NCBI GenBank assembly: GCA_013397435.1
Contig: VZRG01000536.1
Span: forward strand, 280,560-344,559
Source: Erythrocercus mccallii
Taxonomy: Eukaryota; Chordata; Aves; Passeriformes; Dicruridae
Direction: 5' to 3'
Length of the DNA: 64,000 bases
This document shows, one piece after another, positions 44,423-59,400 of this stretch (position 1 is the stretch's first letter; each line of letters begins with the position of its first letter). The notes under the pieces are model-generated. The model was given only the letters and a program-made list of their open reading frames with translations. It did not search any database and was not told the origin of the DNA. A program made the position numbers and the translations under genes.

Positions 44423-47400
44423 CTGTTTAAGAGAGGAAAAGGAAAAAAGAAGAAAAGATAATTACCCTCAGGGAATAATGAAAAATATTTATGCTATTAG
44501 GCCACAAACCATTAATTAACTGGCACAGACATTCAGAAGGAAAAAGTTCTGTTGGGAGGAGATGGCTCAATTCATGAGATTTATCTCCTCCTTCCAAAGA
44601 GCAAGGAGGATCACTTGCTCTGTGGAGGGGTTTTGTAAGGGTCCTGTGTTTTAGAAGGAATGCTTGCACAGAACAGTGGCATCAAGACTTCAAATTCACA
44701 GCTAAAAATAAAAAGTTTGAATTAATTCCAACCATTTTTTAATAGAAAAGAGACCGCTAGGGCTGTGACTACAATCACCAGGAATGAAAACAAGCTACAA
44801 GACAAGCTGGGGTGCTTATGGAGGGGCCTCAAGGGACCAATCTCAAGGCATAACTCCTAAATACACAGTCAGTAATAAACTCTACAGAAAGAAAGAATCA
44901 ATTTGCTTATCTTGTTAATGAAGAATATTTCCTGTATGTTTTAGTCTTATTTGAAGGAAGAGTAGAAATCAAGGGATACCATTCTACTTCTCTGGCTGGC
45001 TATGCGAGCAATTTTAGAAAGCTGAATTGAGGCTTTAAAACCCTGACTGGGGGAGGGAGGAGGTAATGTTTATCCTTAGAAACAGAAAAAATACCCTTTA
45101 AATATCAATTTTTTCATTTCTATAAAATAACCATAAATGTACTTGAAGAGCAAGCATGAGTTTCACTCATATGGACATCTCCATTAAATACTGAGGAAAA
45201 GATAATAGGAACAAAATCCTTTTTAATTACTACCAGCTTTATTCTTTTCTCTTTCATTGTTCAGGAAGATGATTTTGCAAGGTCTTAAGACTGTCTGACT
45301 GGATTTCTGTGACTCCAAGGTATACTGTGAAAGCCTAAGTGAAGTGGGGCAGACAGTCTCAAAATGGACTTCAGTCTGTTACCTGATGCCTTCAACATTT
45401 TGAAGTCAGGATCTAGCTGGTTTCCAAAATCATTCCATTCCAAGTACCTTTTGCTATGGAAAATGTTTAGGTGGAAGTTTCACTGGCAGCTGAGCAGATC
45501 TAACTGCTTACTGCCATCTCAAAGAAAGTTTCACACCTTTCCTTTGCCTTCTGCAACTTCCTGGGCTCCCTTATCTACACCAGCTCTAGAGCTCATCACA
45601 CCTTTCTACAAACCAATGGAGCACCAGAATAATGCAGAACTTTTTAGCGAACGCAGCAATGAGCTACTGGAAGGCCAAACAAGCACCAGAGCACAGCAAA
45701 GGGGAGGTGCAGTGCACAGTTAAGTGGAAAACTGAGGTCTCGCTAGCTGTAACAGTCAAAATCGATTCTAAAGATCCTTCAGGGCTGCAGTTGAGGAAGC
45801 AACTCCAGCATCACTTTGGGAGAGATCTCTTTCCTTTAAAAACAGTTTCTAGGAAGCTACAGAACACACTATTAAAAATCTGCCAAAACCAAAAGCAAAT
45901 CATGAAGTTAGTATGCTTATCTGAATACAGATTTACTGTCAACAGGTCAGCCAAAACATGACCTGATCATGATTTGCTCCACCAACTGTGCAAGATGAAT
46001 TGTTCAGGGCATAACAGCTTTGCTGAGCTCTCCAAATACCCAAGAGGGTGATGACTGGCAGAGGCAGCAGTACCTGTTCTAGAAACTTGAAGAAGATGAG
46101 GGAAGCACAAACCTGCACAGCCCAGCACTTTTAAGATTTGAGCACTTCTTGCCATTACTCAGAAATGACATTTAAATTTCTTGGAAAGAAACCTAAGGTT
46201 TGGAGATTCAATGTTTTTAACATTTATCTAGACAATAGCACAGATGTTCGAGTCTTTTTATGGATATAGAATTCACTCACCACTAGCTACTAAAGCTGCA
46301 TGGAAATTGGAAATATCCATAAGGCTCAAAATATCCATAAAGAACCTGAGTATATATAAAACCAAAATAAAGGCTGGAAGCCACCAGACAATACCCAATA
46401 GTTTAGTGCACTGGGTCTCTGTTGCTTCCCTCTTTGTACCTCTAAGGAATGGACAATCAGTCAATGGTTGGGTCCCAGTCCATGGGTAATCTCACACTTT
46501 GACCAAAGACAGTCCTGTGTCTTTTACTCATAATTGCTGTGGAGGAATTTCCCCCTGGGAGTCTGCCAGGGTGACTCATTACGATTGCACTCAAAGATTT
46601 CTGTGAAAGACAAACTATTGTAGAGTACTGACGTTAGTTATTGAACTCCACCTAATACTGGAACTGTCAGCTGTGCTCAAATCCATGTCCCCAGTATCAC
46701 CAGCAGCTTGGAAATACAAGCTTGAGGCACACAAAGCCATCAATGTCTTGGGCTGAGTTCTGTCTGAACCACGTGTAGCTGAGCAATGGTTTTGTCTTAC
46801 CTAAGACACTCAATCATCCGAGAAGCGATCTTCTTCCGGCGCATCATGCTGAACACCCAGATCCGACTGATCCCACAGATAGCAGGTTCTGGAGAAGTTG
46901 AACAGCACCACGCTTTTTGTCTCTCAAATATGACTTTCTCATTTTCTGAACTGACTTCTGGAACTTTCTCTTCTATAACTCTGTAGCCCTGCAGATGATG
47001 TAAAAAACATTCATTGCTTTATAAAAGCATCACTAATGACTGAATAATTATTGTTTAATTTATTTCAGTAAACATACCTGGCTGCTAAAATGCCTTACCA
47101 AAAATATTGTATTTTTGTGTCTCATTTAATTTCTCCTAACAGTTTCAAAAATCAAGCAGGTGATAAAAGAGTAAAAAACCAAAAAGCTCTCTACAATTTA
47201 TCTCACTTAAAATAACGGCAACAAATAATCCAATTCTTATCACCATTGGTATTAAAGTGTTTGCATCAATTTCTCTGGCTTTGGCTAGGACTGCTTTGCT
47301 TGTTGTCTGATACTCCCAAGTATCAGACAGTGGGAAACACTACAGTCTGGAATGAACAGACAGATTTTGGTGACATCAGTGATTGGTACTGAATGACCCC

Positions 47401-50400
47401 TTGTCATGCCTTCCAGTGCAGTTGTGTCCTCTGCTTTTATTTCGTGTTTGACCCTGTGGTGATTCAACCCAATCAAACAGAGCATCCACTCTTTCATCCA
47501 TGCTGGATTTCTGCTGGGTAGGGAGTTGAACCTGCTTGTTGATAAGCAAGAGCACAGAGCCAGAGCTGCGTAACAGCAGAAAAAGAAAAATTCCACCCCT
47601 CAGCTGCGGCAAGTTTTTAGATGATGAGGTCCGTCTGAGCCAAGTATTACACCATCCATGCGTCAACACTGACACAACACTGACTGACCACACAAAACTG
47701 AGTAACAACCTTTCAAATGGTTCAACCACCCAGTCTCTTCCTCTGTGGAACAGGCATACACACAATACTAATTTGCTGTGAAAAACAGTTATTAAGCGCT
47801 GACACAGATTATCTCTCTCCAATTCAATCACTTACCCACTGGATATGTTCTGCAATTAAGCAGCCAATGACTTTTTTGTCATTAGAAATAAAAAGAAGAG
47901 TTTTAGTTCTAGAGTAGCACATGAGAGGAGTTTGCTGAAATCCCAAGTCGTTGTCTACCATTTCTCTGATTTCTTCAACCTGTCAAAATAATTTTAAATG
48001 CTGTATAAGAAACACATCTAAATGCACATTTTTATAAATTTATATTAAAATCACAGATTTGCAGAAATATATTAGGGTATCTAGAACACTGAAAGCTATT
48101 TCAGAAGTTAAGGATCAACCTAAGTAACCTGCAACACACCATCCATATAAATGTTCCTTAAATAATACCGGTCAGGAAATAGGAAGAGTAGAGACCCCTC
48201 GTCAGGTTCCATTAATTCCAAACTTCATTAGTCAAAGGCTAATAGAGAGAATGCAACTAATCCAACTGTGAGCTCTAATATTTTAGAAGTAAATTAGACC
48301 TAAAAAGAAAGTTAAGGCAGTTAAAGATTTTTTGCTATTTCTGAAGTCTTGAAAGAACTAATCCATTAAGGGTTTTGAGCAGATGACAGTGCCAAGGCAG
48401 GTAGAAAATACAGGCATTTGTTTTAAAGCAGTAACTGTTGTCTCTTTCCTTCAGCTTTCTACTCTTCCATTGGGTTTTTAAAGAGCAACTGAAACTAAAA
48501 ATAAAAATTTTGTTTAGTATCAGTAAGTTTAGAAGAAACAGAGAAACTCCAGCATGAACATAAATGAAAGCTTATGCATGAGCTGATTTTTTACTGAGGG
48601 ATTCCTGAATCTACATCTGGACATTGGAACAGCCTGTATCGTCCCTCATCTCCTGTAAGACAAAAAACGTGCCCTCACCTGTGTTGCATTAAATGGCATA
48701 AGCTTCTTGAATGCACATTGTAGTTACAACAGTAATGCAAAAGGAGAATTATGGATGCTGTGAGTATCACAGAATGAGTCAGGTTGGAAGGTATCACATC
48801 TGGTCCCACCTCCCAGCTCCAGCAGGGCCATCCCAGAATATTTGGCACAGGATTGCATCCAGACAGTACTTGAATATCTACAGTGAGGGAGACTCCACAC
48901 CCTCTCTGGGCAATCTGTTCCAATGCACAGGCACCCACACAGTAAAGAAAACTGTGTTAAAAATGCTTTAAAAATAATTTTAAGAGGTATGTTATGAGTT
49001 ACTCTCTATTTTCTCACCTAACCTTCAGGTACTAATCATTTAATTACATGTCCAATTATCTAAAACCACTCTTGAAATCAGGCATCCATGGTTATGACAG
49101 CTGTTTCTATCAACTTCAGCTAAACAGAACTACAGAGAACTCTATTCTAAATGACTTAATTTGCTACAGTCTTCCTTCTTTTTCTTCAGCCATTATATAT
49201 TAAAAAATGAATGTGCAACAAATGTACTAAAATTAAGATAATACCACCAGAAAAAGAAAATTAAAACAAATAAACTTATCTGCATCAAATATGAAAATTT
49301 ATAGTTTCTTTTTAATTCAGTAACTTAGACTAAAGAAACCTGCTACAGCCACACCAGCAGCAAGAGCTGTCTGGTTCAGTTCAGCCTCCAGAGGTCCCTT
49401 TCAACCTCAACCATTCTGTGACCCTGTGACAGGGATACTGTCAACAGTCCCTATGAGCCACAGCAAATCCCCAGCTAAGCACAGTCAGTGCCAGGCTACA
49501 ATGAAATGGGACTTTAAGATGTATGAACACAGGTATTAGCCAGCAGGACACTGAAGCACCTGACTGCTAAAAGCCCCATTAGTGTGCTGGGCCCAGTTTT
49601 AGAGCTTCAAGCAAGACATGAGTCATAGCACAAATGGAGATAAGCTAGAAGGGAGCATGACAATGAATGGAGCTCTAAACCACATTATTTAGGAGTATAA
49701 ACTAAAAAACCAACACATCTAGTCAATCTCCTTAAGGTAAAAAAAATCAGTTTGTTCAAGCACAAAAAATCTGCTCCAAGGAGGAAAAGAAGGATGTTTT
49801 CTATAGCTATGGCAGTATGATTAGTACTAATGAGCTTATATTGCAGTATGGAGACTCTGTTAAGACAGGGAAAATTTCCTAATGTTATGGTTAGCAAAGC
49901 ACTGTAATACAGTCTGAAGAGGTCAGACAAACCTCTAGTGGCAGAATTTTTAGAAAGTTGTCAGATGCATCATAACCAGAGCAAATCCTCTTTGGACATG
50001 GCAATGGACTAGATGACTTTGAGGCCACTTCCCACCTAATTTTGTTTTTATCAGAAAGTCACCTAGAGAATGATGCCACATTTGTGCTGTGTTATGAAGT
50101 TAATAAATTTCAGTTTATTTAAATGTAATGGGAAGTTTCTATTACATAAAATATCTGTCAAGACATTCTGCAAGCGTACTTAAAAAACAAATCAAACACC
50201 AAACTTTAAGAAGTCAGTTGGTTGATGCTCTTCCCACCCATGCCCAGGCCCAGCCTCTCTATGAAGAGACCAGCAGTGCTTAAGAGTGAGGTATCTGACC
50301 CGTCTGTGGAAAAGGGAACAGAACCACAGTTTTGAGTCCAATTTCAACTGTTCACATGTAAATGACACAAACTTTTCTATGAACATTCTCATGAATTATA

Positions 50401-53400
50401 TGAAAACATCAAACAAAGCAAGACATACAAGTTCAGTCCTTCTCACCATACCTTTTTAAGTGCATACTTTGGGTCATCAGGAAGAACCATTATTATCTTT
50501 CCATCTGGATATTCAGCCAAGATTCTCTCTTTTTTCCAACCCTAAATAAAACAAACACTTATCTAAACCATATACAAGATGTACGTTTACAAACAGAAGT
50601 GGCAAATTATTGTTCTAGACATTGTATTTAGGCAGATTTCACAGAATTTAGCAGTTGCTTTGCTAGAGAAGGAAACTTCAGCTAGCTTTTTGAAATGAAC
50701 ACAACAGATAAAATAGGATGTTATTTATACAATAATTTATACAGTAACCTAACTATATCTAAAAATAATGTGAAAGTGTCTTAAAATTTCCCAACTAGAT
50801 TTTTCCCCCAGAACTGCAGTGCAAACTCGATTTTAGAACAGAAGTAGCAAATTCAGCTCCCATAACTGACTTCCAAACCTATGTAAATACTTTTTTTTTC
50901 TAAGTCCAGTGAATGAGAAAGCCCTAAGTTTTATCAGAAGATTTCTTTTTAACATAGTTACCTCCACAAATACACACTCAGTTTTAAAAGTCTGGCATGC
51001 GAAAGACCTCCAGGAGGTTCTAAGTGAACTGATTGGCATGCAGTTGCCCAAAATGTAAGGAATAGTTTATTTTGTTACTGATCATAACTGTTAAAGCCAC
51101 AAGAAGGATACTAGAAAAAAATTTATAACTACCTTCTAAGAATCTAATAGGGAAGGAGACTACGTTGTGTGTATCTGAAGTATAAACATACTCAAAAAAA
51201 TAGAGGTAATTAACTCTTCTTCAGATCCACACTCGTGAATAATGAGCAGTACCTGCATGGAAAAAACAAAACAAAAAAGCCACTTAAATCTAGCAAGATG
51301 GGACTGGTAGATATTAGAACTCAAGTTGCTTTGATGGGACCTAAAAATACTGAATGCAGAACTAACTTCAGCCACTAAAAAGGCTGATCTACAAGTCTTA
51401 CTTCAAAGCAACTTTAAATAAAAAAGTCTTTGAAGAAACAATACTGATGGAGTGATTCTCATTGAAATCTGTACCTTCAACATTTGACTAAAGACCAAGC
51501 AATGGAATTTGGCACTGTATGAATGCCATATATACTACCACAAAAAATGTTCCACTTCAGTGTTTTAATACTTGATCTGAACCTCATTTTATTCATACTG
51601 ATTTTACTTCCTTACCCCAAGGAGGACATGAAGTGAGTAATTTTAGAAATGTATCTACTAGCTGCTAGCCCTGAAACTATTTAAGTATTAATTTTGCACC
51701 CAGCATGGCAATGGTTGCAACACAGACACCATTTTAATCCTGTCTGCTTTTCTTCGCAGTAGTAACTGAACAAATGAAGATCCTGCTTGGAATTTATATA
51801 CATTATGGTCTGAACACAAAGAGCAGTAAACAGCAGTGTCATCATATTCAGGGGAGCAGGGAAGTGCAATTTGTGGGACTGTGATATGCTTTTGGAGACT
51901 GTCATCAGGAAAAGCATCAAAAATCAGACAAGGATTACTACTCTCCAACCTCACACCTTACCTTTCTCAAGTTTTTGTCTTTTTCTGCCTTTTGGCTACC
52001 TGTTTGCTCTGAGAGAGCTTTTTACAGCCTATTTTAAATCACCACTCAGGATATAAATGCAATGTGTTTGATAATCCTGCCATTAAAGCATCCAGACTGG
52101 TGCAAGCCTAATGCAGAAAATTCAACCCTAATTTTTAGGTTAAGGTATCCTGTTAATGTTATAGCCAAGTATTTCCACTAAATGAAATCCAATAACGAAC
52201 AGAGCACTTCTTAACATCACAGTATTTATGCCTTTAAGCAACAGTATATTAGCACAAGTCTAAAAATCTGTAAAAATGCAGTAATTTATTCTCAAATGTG
52301 TAGGACTCATTATTTTCATTACTGTCCACCTGTTCATCTCAAGTGATCTGTATAACATAGAGACTGATGATATTCACAGGAGGGATAGTTTCCAAACTGA
52401 ACCATTTTGGAATTCAGAAAAGCATCCTTTAGATGCAGCTCTCTAAAAAGTTTCTGCAAAGCCTAAGCTCATCCAAATTTTTAGTGAAGCCATTTAAAAG
52501 CCACACTGAGCCTTTAAAGTCATATGCAGTTCTAATAATGTTACAGAGAAAAACTGTGACTTTATATATTTATCTGTACCTTTAATACCCTTATTGCTGA
52601 GTTTTGCTTCCTTTAAACCAAATGGAAGCAGTGCACCAGACTGGTCACAACTCTGTCACACTGTAACACTGAAGGGAAAGTGCTACAGCCAGGACTAATC
52701 CTATTAGGTATTTACAGTACACAAAATATGCTTTAGTGCCAGTATTTTCATGTGGTCTGAAAATGATTTCCCTAAACACACCTATTAATACTTTTTAACC
52801 AACCCCCCACTATTTTAACACTATTAAAATGCTGCTTTCCCTTTTAATTGACATTACATTAATTTACATTAAGACTTATTTACTGTTAAATCAGATGCCC
52901 AAGAATTGATAACGTGTCACCTGTGATGACCAAAGAAGTTAAAAGGAAAGCTACTCTTTCCACAGGGAAACATGTTCTGCAAGGCCTGGAATAAAAACAG
53001 GATTACAGCACTCCTCCCTGATACTGCAAGTCTGTGCCCAACAACAGATTACATCCAGCCAGCAGCAGCAAGGCAGACAGAGACCTTTCACCACAGCTAG
53101 GCAGATTGGTGCTGTAAGGGGGTGTGCAAGCACAGTAGCAACACTCTCCTCCCTCCATGTTGGGACTATTTATCCTACAAGTATTTGTAATTGCTTGAGA
53201 AAATAAGGCAACTCTACAATGCACAGTTAGCTCCTCTTTAGTCTACCTCTAACTTCCTCCCAATTCAAACAAGAATAAAGGCTGCTTCTGCTATGTTTAT
53301 TAAGGGGCAATGGCAATAGGATTACAAAAGACATCATTACAAAAGGGGCAATACAGACAAGCAGCTGCTACCAGATCATGAAATATTGTGGACAGTGGCT

Positions 53401-56400
53401 ACCACTACAGAGTGCACTGCATTGTTTCACTGGATATGATGTATGTATATAAAGAGTGAGGTAGAACAGAGGTGTAAAGATGGCTCCAACATTAATAGCA
53501 CAGTAATTAAATGTTCATTGCTCTATTTTTCATGAATTACGTTCTGCTTATAGTTTAAAATAATCTCTGATGTAGATTTGTCTTTGAAAGCGTAAGTTAG
53601 TAGATAGCCTACTTCCTATGAATTTCCTAAGTTTTTAGGAATTCTTACATATTAGTAGGAAAAGATACAGCAATGCTGGTGCCTTTCTGTTATGCCAGTT
53701 CTGGCTTTTCTGTACACACTATTTCTAAACTGAATACAAATACATGAAAAAAAAAAAAGTGTTTTTTCTTAAAAAGTTTTTTTCCTCAAAAATACTGAGG
53801 TACTGAGGAAAACATGGTTAATATTGTACAATTCTTGGTCTTCACCACGAAAAGTATTCATGAATTTTTTCCCTAGTAATGAAGTCTAGTGTGAAATTTT
53901 GTAAATAATTATCCTTGACAATTTGCAGTAGACAAATGGGTCTGCTGCATTCTTCTTCCTAACAAGTACAGATATTCTGCCTCTCCTTCCTATGAATGGA
54001 ATATAGAGAATGAGTTTTTGACTGCAGAACACATTAAGATACTTGGATATAACTACCAAATATTATCATCTATTAAAACTTCTCGCAGAAGACACTAATG
54101 GTAAGAACTTCATTTGTAATATTATTTTTATGTCATAGAGATGCATTACTTTTGGAATTAATGCAAAATCAAGACAAATATGAAACCCTTCTAAAACGAC
54201 ATGAAGTTCAGCACCATCTTCAATCCCAAAATCCTATTAACTTTAGATGCCAAGAAGTCAAATTATGCCTTTCTTTAAACGTGAGAATCATAAGAAGCTC
54301 AGAGATTAACTTGGGTGCAATTACAGCAGAATAGCTGTAAACTTACCAAGATTACACAGCCCAAACAGTTTCCTCCATTTTCTTAAGCTCAAGATATTCT
54401 TAACCAAGAAGATGAGCTTGAAATACAAACACATTCTGCAAAAACTGCAATCACATATGACACCTGAATCCACATTTAGGCATTTACTAACTTAAGGTTT
54501 TGGCTTTGCAACTTCAAAACACCATTAAACATGCCTTGCTCTTACAAAAATATTTTGCAGAAATACTAAGTTGATCCTACGTGGTATCACAGAGAAGATA
54601 TAGAATTGATACTGTGTGGTATTGCAGCTAGAAGATTTTACAAAACTGAATAATTTATCCATCCCACAGAGTTGCCCATCCTGCTGGAGCTAACACCTGA
54701 TGTGTACATCACTGCTCAGTGCACACACACACCAGAATGGCATAACTTGTCTGGACACTTTCATATGTCTGAAACCAGAAGAAAGTGAGACAGATTGCTC
54801 CATTTGTCTGCAGCTGGGGACATCTCCCATTCCTGCTCCAGTGCTATCCTTGGCCATCTTTCCTTCTTGCTAATTTGATTTGCATGCTTCTATTAATAGG
54901 AAATGTCACCCTTAGGAAAACCTGTATCAATCCTTGCCAATCTTCTGTTCCCAAATCTAGAAATTGTCATTACACTTGCCAAAATTCCTCTCTACACATA
55001 AGGCCTCCAATTTCCTTAACATCTCTATCAGACACCCATGACAAAGCAAGTATCCAATACCAATTCCTTGTTAGCCTCTCCTTCTTTTGGAGGCATCATG
55101 ATATTTCTAGAGATGTAAACAGAATTTTTTACTACAAGGAGTAAGACAGGCCTTTAAAATAACCCACCAAACAAAATTTTCTTTTGTTGAAAATAATAAG
55201 TGATTTATTATTTACATGCAAACTACCTTCTGGCTACTCAAAACTTTTTAAAAAACCTGCAGAGCACCTCCGGGCATGTGGGCAAGACACTAACAATAAT
55301 GTCCATTTTCACAGTTCACAGCAAGGAGCTCTAGCATGAGAATGTATATAGACCTACTTTTTTGAGTCTGTGAAATGAATCATTCATAGAACTACTAAGC
55401 CCGTAACATGAGATGCTTAAAAGGGAGAAGAAAACTGAGAAAAATTTTCTCAAGTCAGACCTCCTGATATGGCATGGAGAATGTGAATGACAAGATAATG
55501 ACAAATGCTTATAAGATCCCTTAGAATGGCCTCTGAATCACAAGTAATGCCAAACATATTAACTACATATGAAGAGTGTCTGGAGAGTTAAAGTAACATG
55601 TCAAGGTCACTGAGACCATGCATTCCTGTACCAGGAAGTCTAACCAAGGAGTTACCAGGAGTTTCCCCAGTACATTTGTTTTAATCTCCTGATGCTACTG
55701 TCCAGTTAACACTGTCAGGGCAAGGAAGACAGTGAAAATTTCAATGCAGTAACCACATACAAATATCCAAAAACCTATGAGCCATCCTCCCAACAATCCC
55801 CACTAAAAACTTCCTAGCAAAACCAGGATAATTAACAATCATTCCAGTATTTCTGGATGACTAAGAATTAACAAGTAGTCACTTGGTGTACTAATTCACT
55901 GCCAAGAAGGCTTATCTTAAATTGAAATTATTTTCTAAGAGGAGGTGATAATGTTTCTGTCACAATACTATCAATCAAGAACCACTGACTCCAGATCATA
56001 TGATTAGTGGTAAAAACTCATCTATTTAGAATGGCAAAAGTTATTCATCCATGCAGAAAACAGTGTTAAGATTGTTGAGGGGAGAAAAAAAAAATCAGAG
56101 GGGAATTTGAAGACTTGTAAGAGTTCTTCTTTCACCTCTTACTCTACAGTTTCCATTCCAGAATAACCATCTAAATCATGGCTCCATGGCTCTACAGTCG
56201 TCTACAGTGTCACAAAACACAGCTAAAGCCTCAAAAGATTACAGAGAGAGAACTGAACTGAATTTACTCACTGAACTGACAATACAAACAATTTGCTTGA
56301 GCACACATTGTTGGAAGTTTTAAGAAGATGACTACCAACTGAGAAAACAATAGAGAAAGCTTAAAAAAACCCCATACCTAACTGTATGAAATTATTTATG

Positions 56401-59400
56401 ACTGGTTTAAGGCAGTCTGCTCATTCACTTTCATGTTAATTATGTTGCTACCCTAGACATACACACAAGTGTGAGATTTCAGTTCTTTCAACCTCCAAAA
56501 TATTCAAAGCTTTAGTACAGCTTCTTACCTATATGAACATAGCAGCTTTAAGTAGCTACCAAACACCTATCCAAAAGAACTAAACATCATCTTCTGTGAA
56601 TTATGTTTACAACTTTGATAATATTCAAGATCTCAAAATACTTGAGTGGGGAGAGGGAGGACAACCAGGAATAAAATGGGGAAACTTGGGGGTGTTTTAT
56701 GCTGCCATTATAATGTACTGAGTTCCATCCCACTTTCTGCCCAGTCCTACCCCACGATGTAGCTAATGTGTATCAGAAGAGATATTTCAAGACATCCAGA
56801 TTATTTGGCAAAAACTAACCAAGGACAGAATAAATACCAGAACTATTCACCAGAGACTTTCAAGCACTTCAGGTATGAAGTCCTATCTTTGTATTTGCAA
56901 ACAGTGGGATAAAAGTGTGCTTGAGATTTAAGAGTAGCCCAACAGCCATTTGGTGCCTACATGAAATGAATAGGTGGCCTCAGTTCAGTTATCCTGGAGG
57001 TCTTATCTACTCGAGTGTAGAGTACTGAAGGTAACATGTATGATAAAGAAAATAGACTTTGTGGATTCTGTTCTGGATTTCAGACATGTGAACAGGCATT
57101 CCTTATGTCTTGTAATATCAGCTAGTGTGAAGTAGCTGATTTTACAATATACTTGAAATTATACAGAATTTTTCAAATCGGAGATTTAATGAGATACTCA
57201 GAGACAGCATATATAAGGAAACTTGCAAATAATATGTATTTTAGCGATCACATTCTCATTATAAATTCAGTATAGCTTCAATATGCTACAAAGTTGCATC
57301 AGGTGAATTCCTAAGCAGTCTCTCCTCAAATTACATATAATTAATGGAAAAATAATTTATACATCATCTAAGATCACACACTTAGAAAAACAGGACAGTC
57401 AGCCCTTCATCTGACTATTAAGTCAACTGCTGCTGTGAACACCAGTTGTAGAGAAACCTGTGTTTAGTACTTTCATAACAGTGACATTCCTTGGTTTTCC
57501 TATCACTACCCTCACACCTCCCCAAGATCAGGTAAGTGTAGCAGAAATAATAATATGGCAATGAAACATCATTATCCTACTTACTGGTTTTATACATAAC
57601 ATATAACCTGTCTACCATGGCTCTTAAAAACATTTATTTCCCGAAGTGGACGATTTATGGCCTACCATGATAATAATTTATTAAAACACAACTTAGTGAA
57701 ATATGAATTGTAACTAATACAAAGCAAATAAAAGATACTGTTTATGTCTTTCAAAACAGAAGGTTTTCTTACCACATATTTAACAGCACTTATGAACTGG
57801 TTGTGGAATAACAGATGTTGGGTTTCATCTTCTGGATTTGACACAGTGTAAAGCATTCCACAAATATTACAGGAAATAGCACCAAATCTCTTCTGTCCTC
57901 CATCCTATAAAAAAAGAAAAACAACAAAACCAAACCAACAAATAACCCAAAACCCAGGACTTTATCAATTCCTTGCACAGTAAATACAGTTGAACAGAAC
58001 TTTCATTGAATCAGATATCCCTCATAATAGTGTATCTTCTGGAAACTCAACACAAAGGCTAAAATGGGGTGAAAACAGGACAAACAACAAGCACAGAATT
58101 TAGAATTTCATCTTTCAAAAACCCATATATCCTTAAAACGCATATGCATTAACCACAAGGCAAACTCTACCTAAAAATACTAGCTCCACCCCCTCCATTA
58201 TTTTTTAACAAATTACATTTATTCTATGACACACGAAGAACAGAGAATTCTTCCTTCACTTCCCCATCTGCAGAAATTTAAACATCTTCCACAAAGAAAA
58301 TTCCCATATCCAGCTCCACACTACTTGGTTTTCCCTACATTCTTCTGCTGCTGCCTGTCTTTGGTTGTGAGCTGCTTTGAGGCACGCCACAGGTGAGCCA
58401 TTTTCCTGAAAGTCTGGAAAGGTATCGTAAAAAACAAGTTATGGAAATAATCATTAAGATCAGCAATATGTCTGCAACAGCTGATCACTGGTTCTTTGTT
58501 TTTTAATGAAAACCTTCTTTGGTTTTTAACCAAAACCAAGTATTTCAAGGTAATTTTTAAGACACTGTATAGCAGCTAAACTGCAAATGGAAAATGATAC
58601 CACTCATGACTTGCTAGGTTCTCCTGCTACTCTATATGCAACCATTACCAAACTCAGGGCACTACTCAGTACCTGTTGCTTTATGTTTATTCATTAAAAG
58701 TGTTATTAATCTGGAAACACGCTCAGATTTTGAAGTCAGTGCCTAATAGAGTGAAGTATCAGGTGCTGGGGCTGCCTTTTGCAAAGAGCAAAAGAATACC
58801 AGTTAGAATAAAAAAACACCAGCTAGCCAAAAAGGCATGTTTAAGTTACAGCTTAATGCTCAACTACTTTTTTTTCCTCTTTAACTGCATTTGTAAATTG
58901 ACCTTATGTAAGCAGCAATAAATGTCATTTTTAATTTATTTTAACATACATCACAAGCAATAGAGAAACAGGAATTTACTCTATACTCTAAACCAGTACA
59001 CTACATAAACAAAAAAAGATTTGAGGGTGTTTTTTAACGTTAAATTTACCTGTGTGCTCAATTTGCAGGGAAACAGATCATGTAAACTTAGTATTGTTTT
59101 CTAAGAGCTGAAAATATTCACAGTAAAGAAGCCTACTTTACAGAAGAAAGCATTTTGCAACACAGAAGAAGTGTTTATGAAACATTTCCTATTCCTTCCA
59201 TCTTCAAAGACACGTCTATGAGCTGAACAACAGTTCAAATCTCCACACAGCGGCAACTTATTTCAAAGAGTCACTAGTGCCAGCTAAAGTGCAGGTATCA
59301 GTTTCTTTCCAAGAAGAGACTAAAGGCACAGCAGGCCAGTCAAATTCAGAGTTGAACATCTCCTTCAGAGCACATCCATGGAACTCAGCCAAAAGAAAGA

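Larger units (their letters stand above)
46989..50451 (-). other. ESCO1 introns flanking exon 47836-47979
   Basis: The 847-base intron at 46989-47835 shows nothing notable. The 2.5-kb intron at 47980-50451 contains the CR1 cluster at 48.76-50.04 kb. Confidence 0.55.

Noticed and set aside
45364..45961. Overlapping plus-strand ORFs (119 and 109 codons)
   Set aside because: They sit in an ESCO1 intron on the opposite strand, with no recognised homology and no conserved motif.
47376..47831. 151-codon minus-strand ORF as an ESCO1 exon
   Set aside because: It falls inside the intron between two exons that splice directly in phase with human ESCO1, and its translation is not ESCO1.
58321..58548. 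75-codon minus-strand ORF as an extra ESCO1 exon
   Set aside because: No similarity to ESCO1 and no clear acceptor/donor pair in the right phase.
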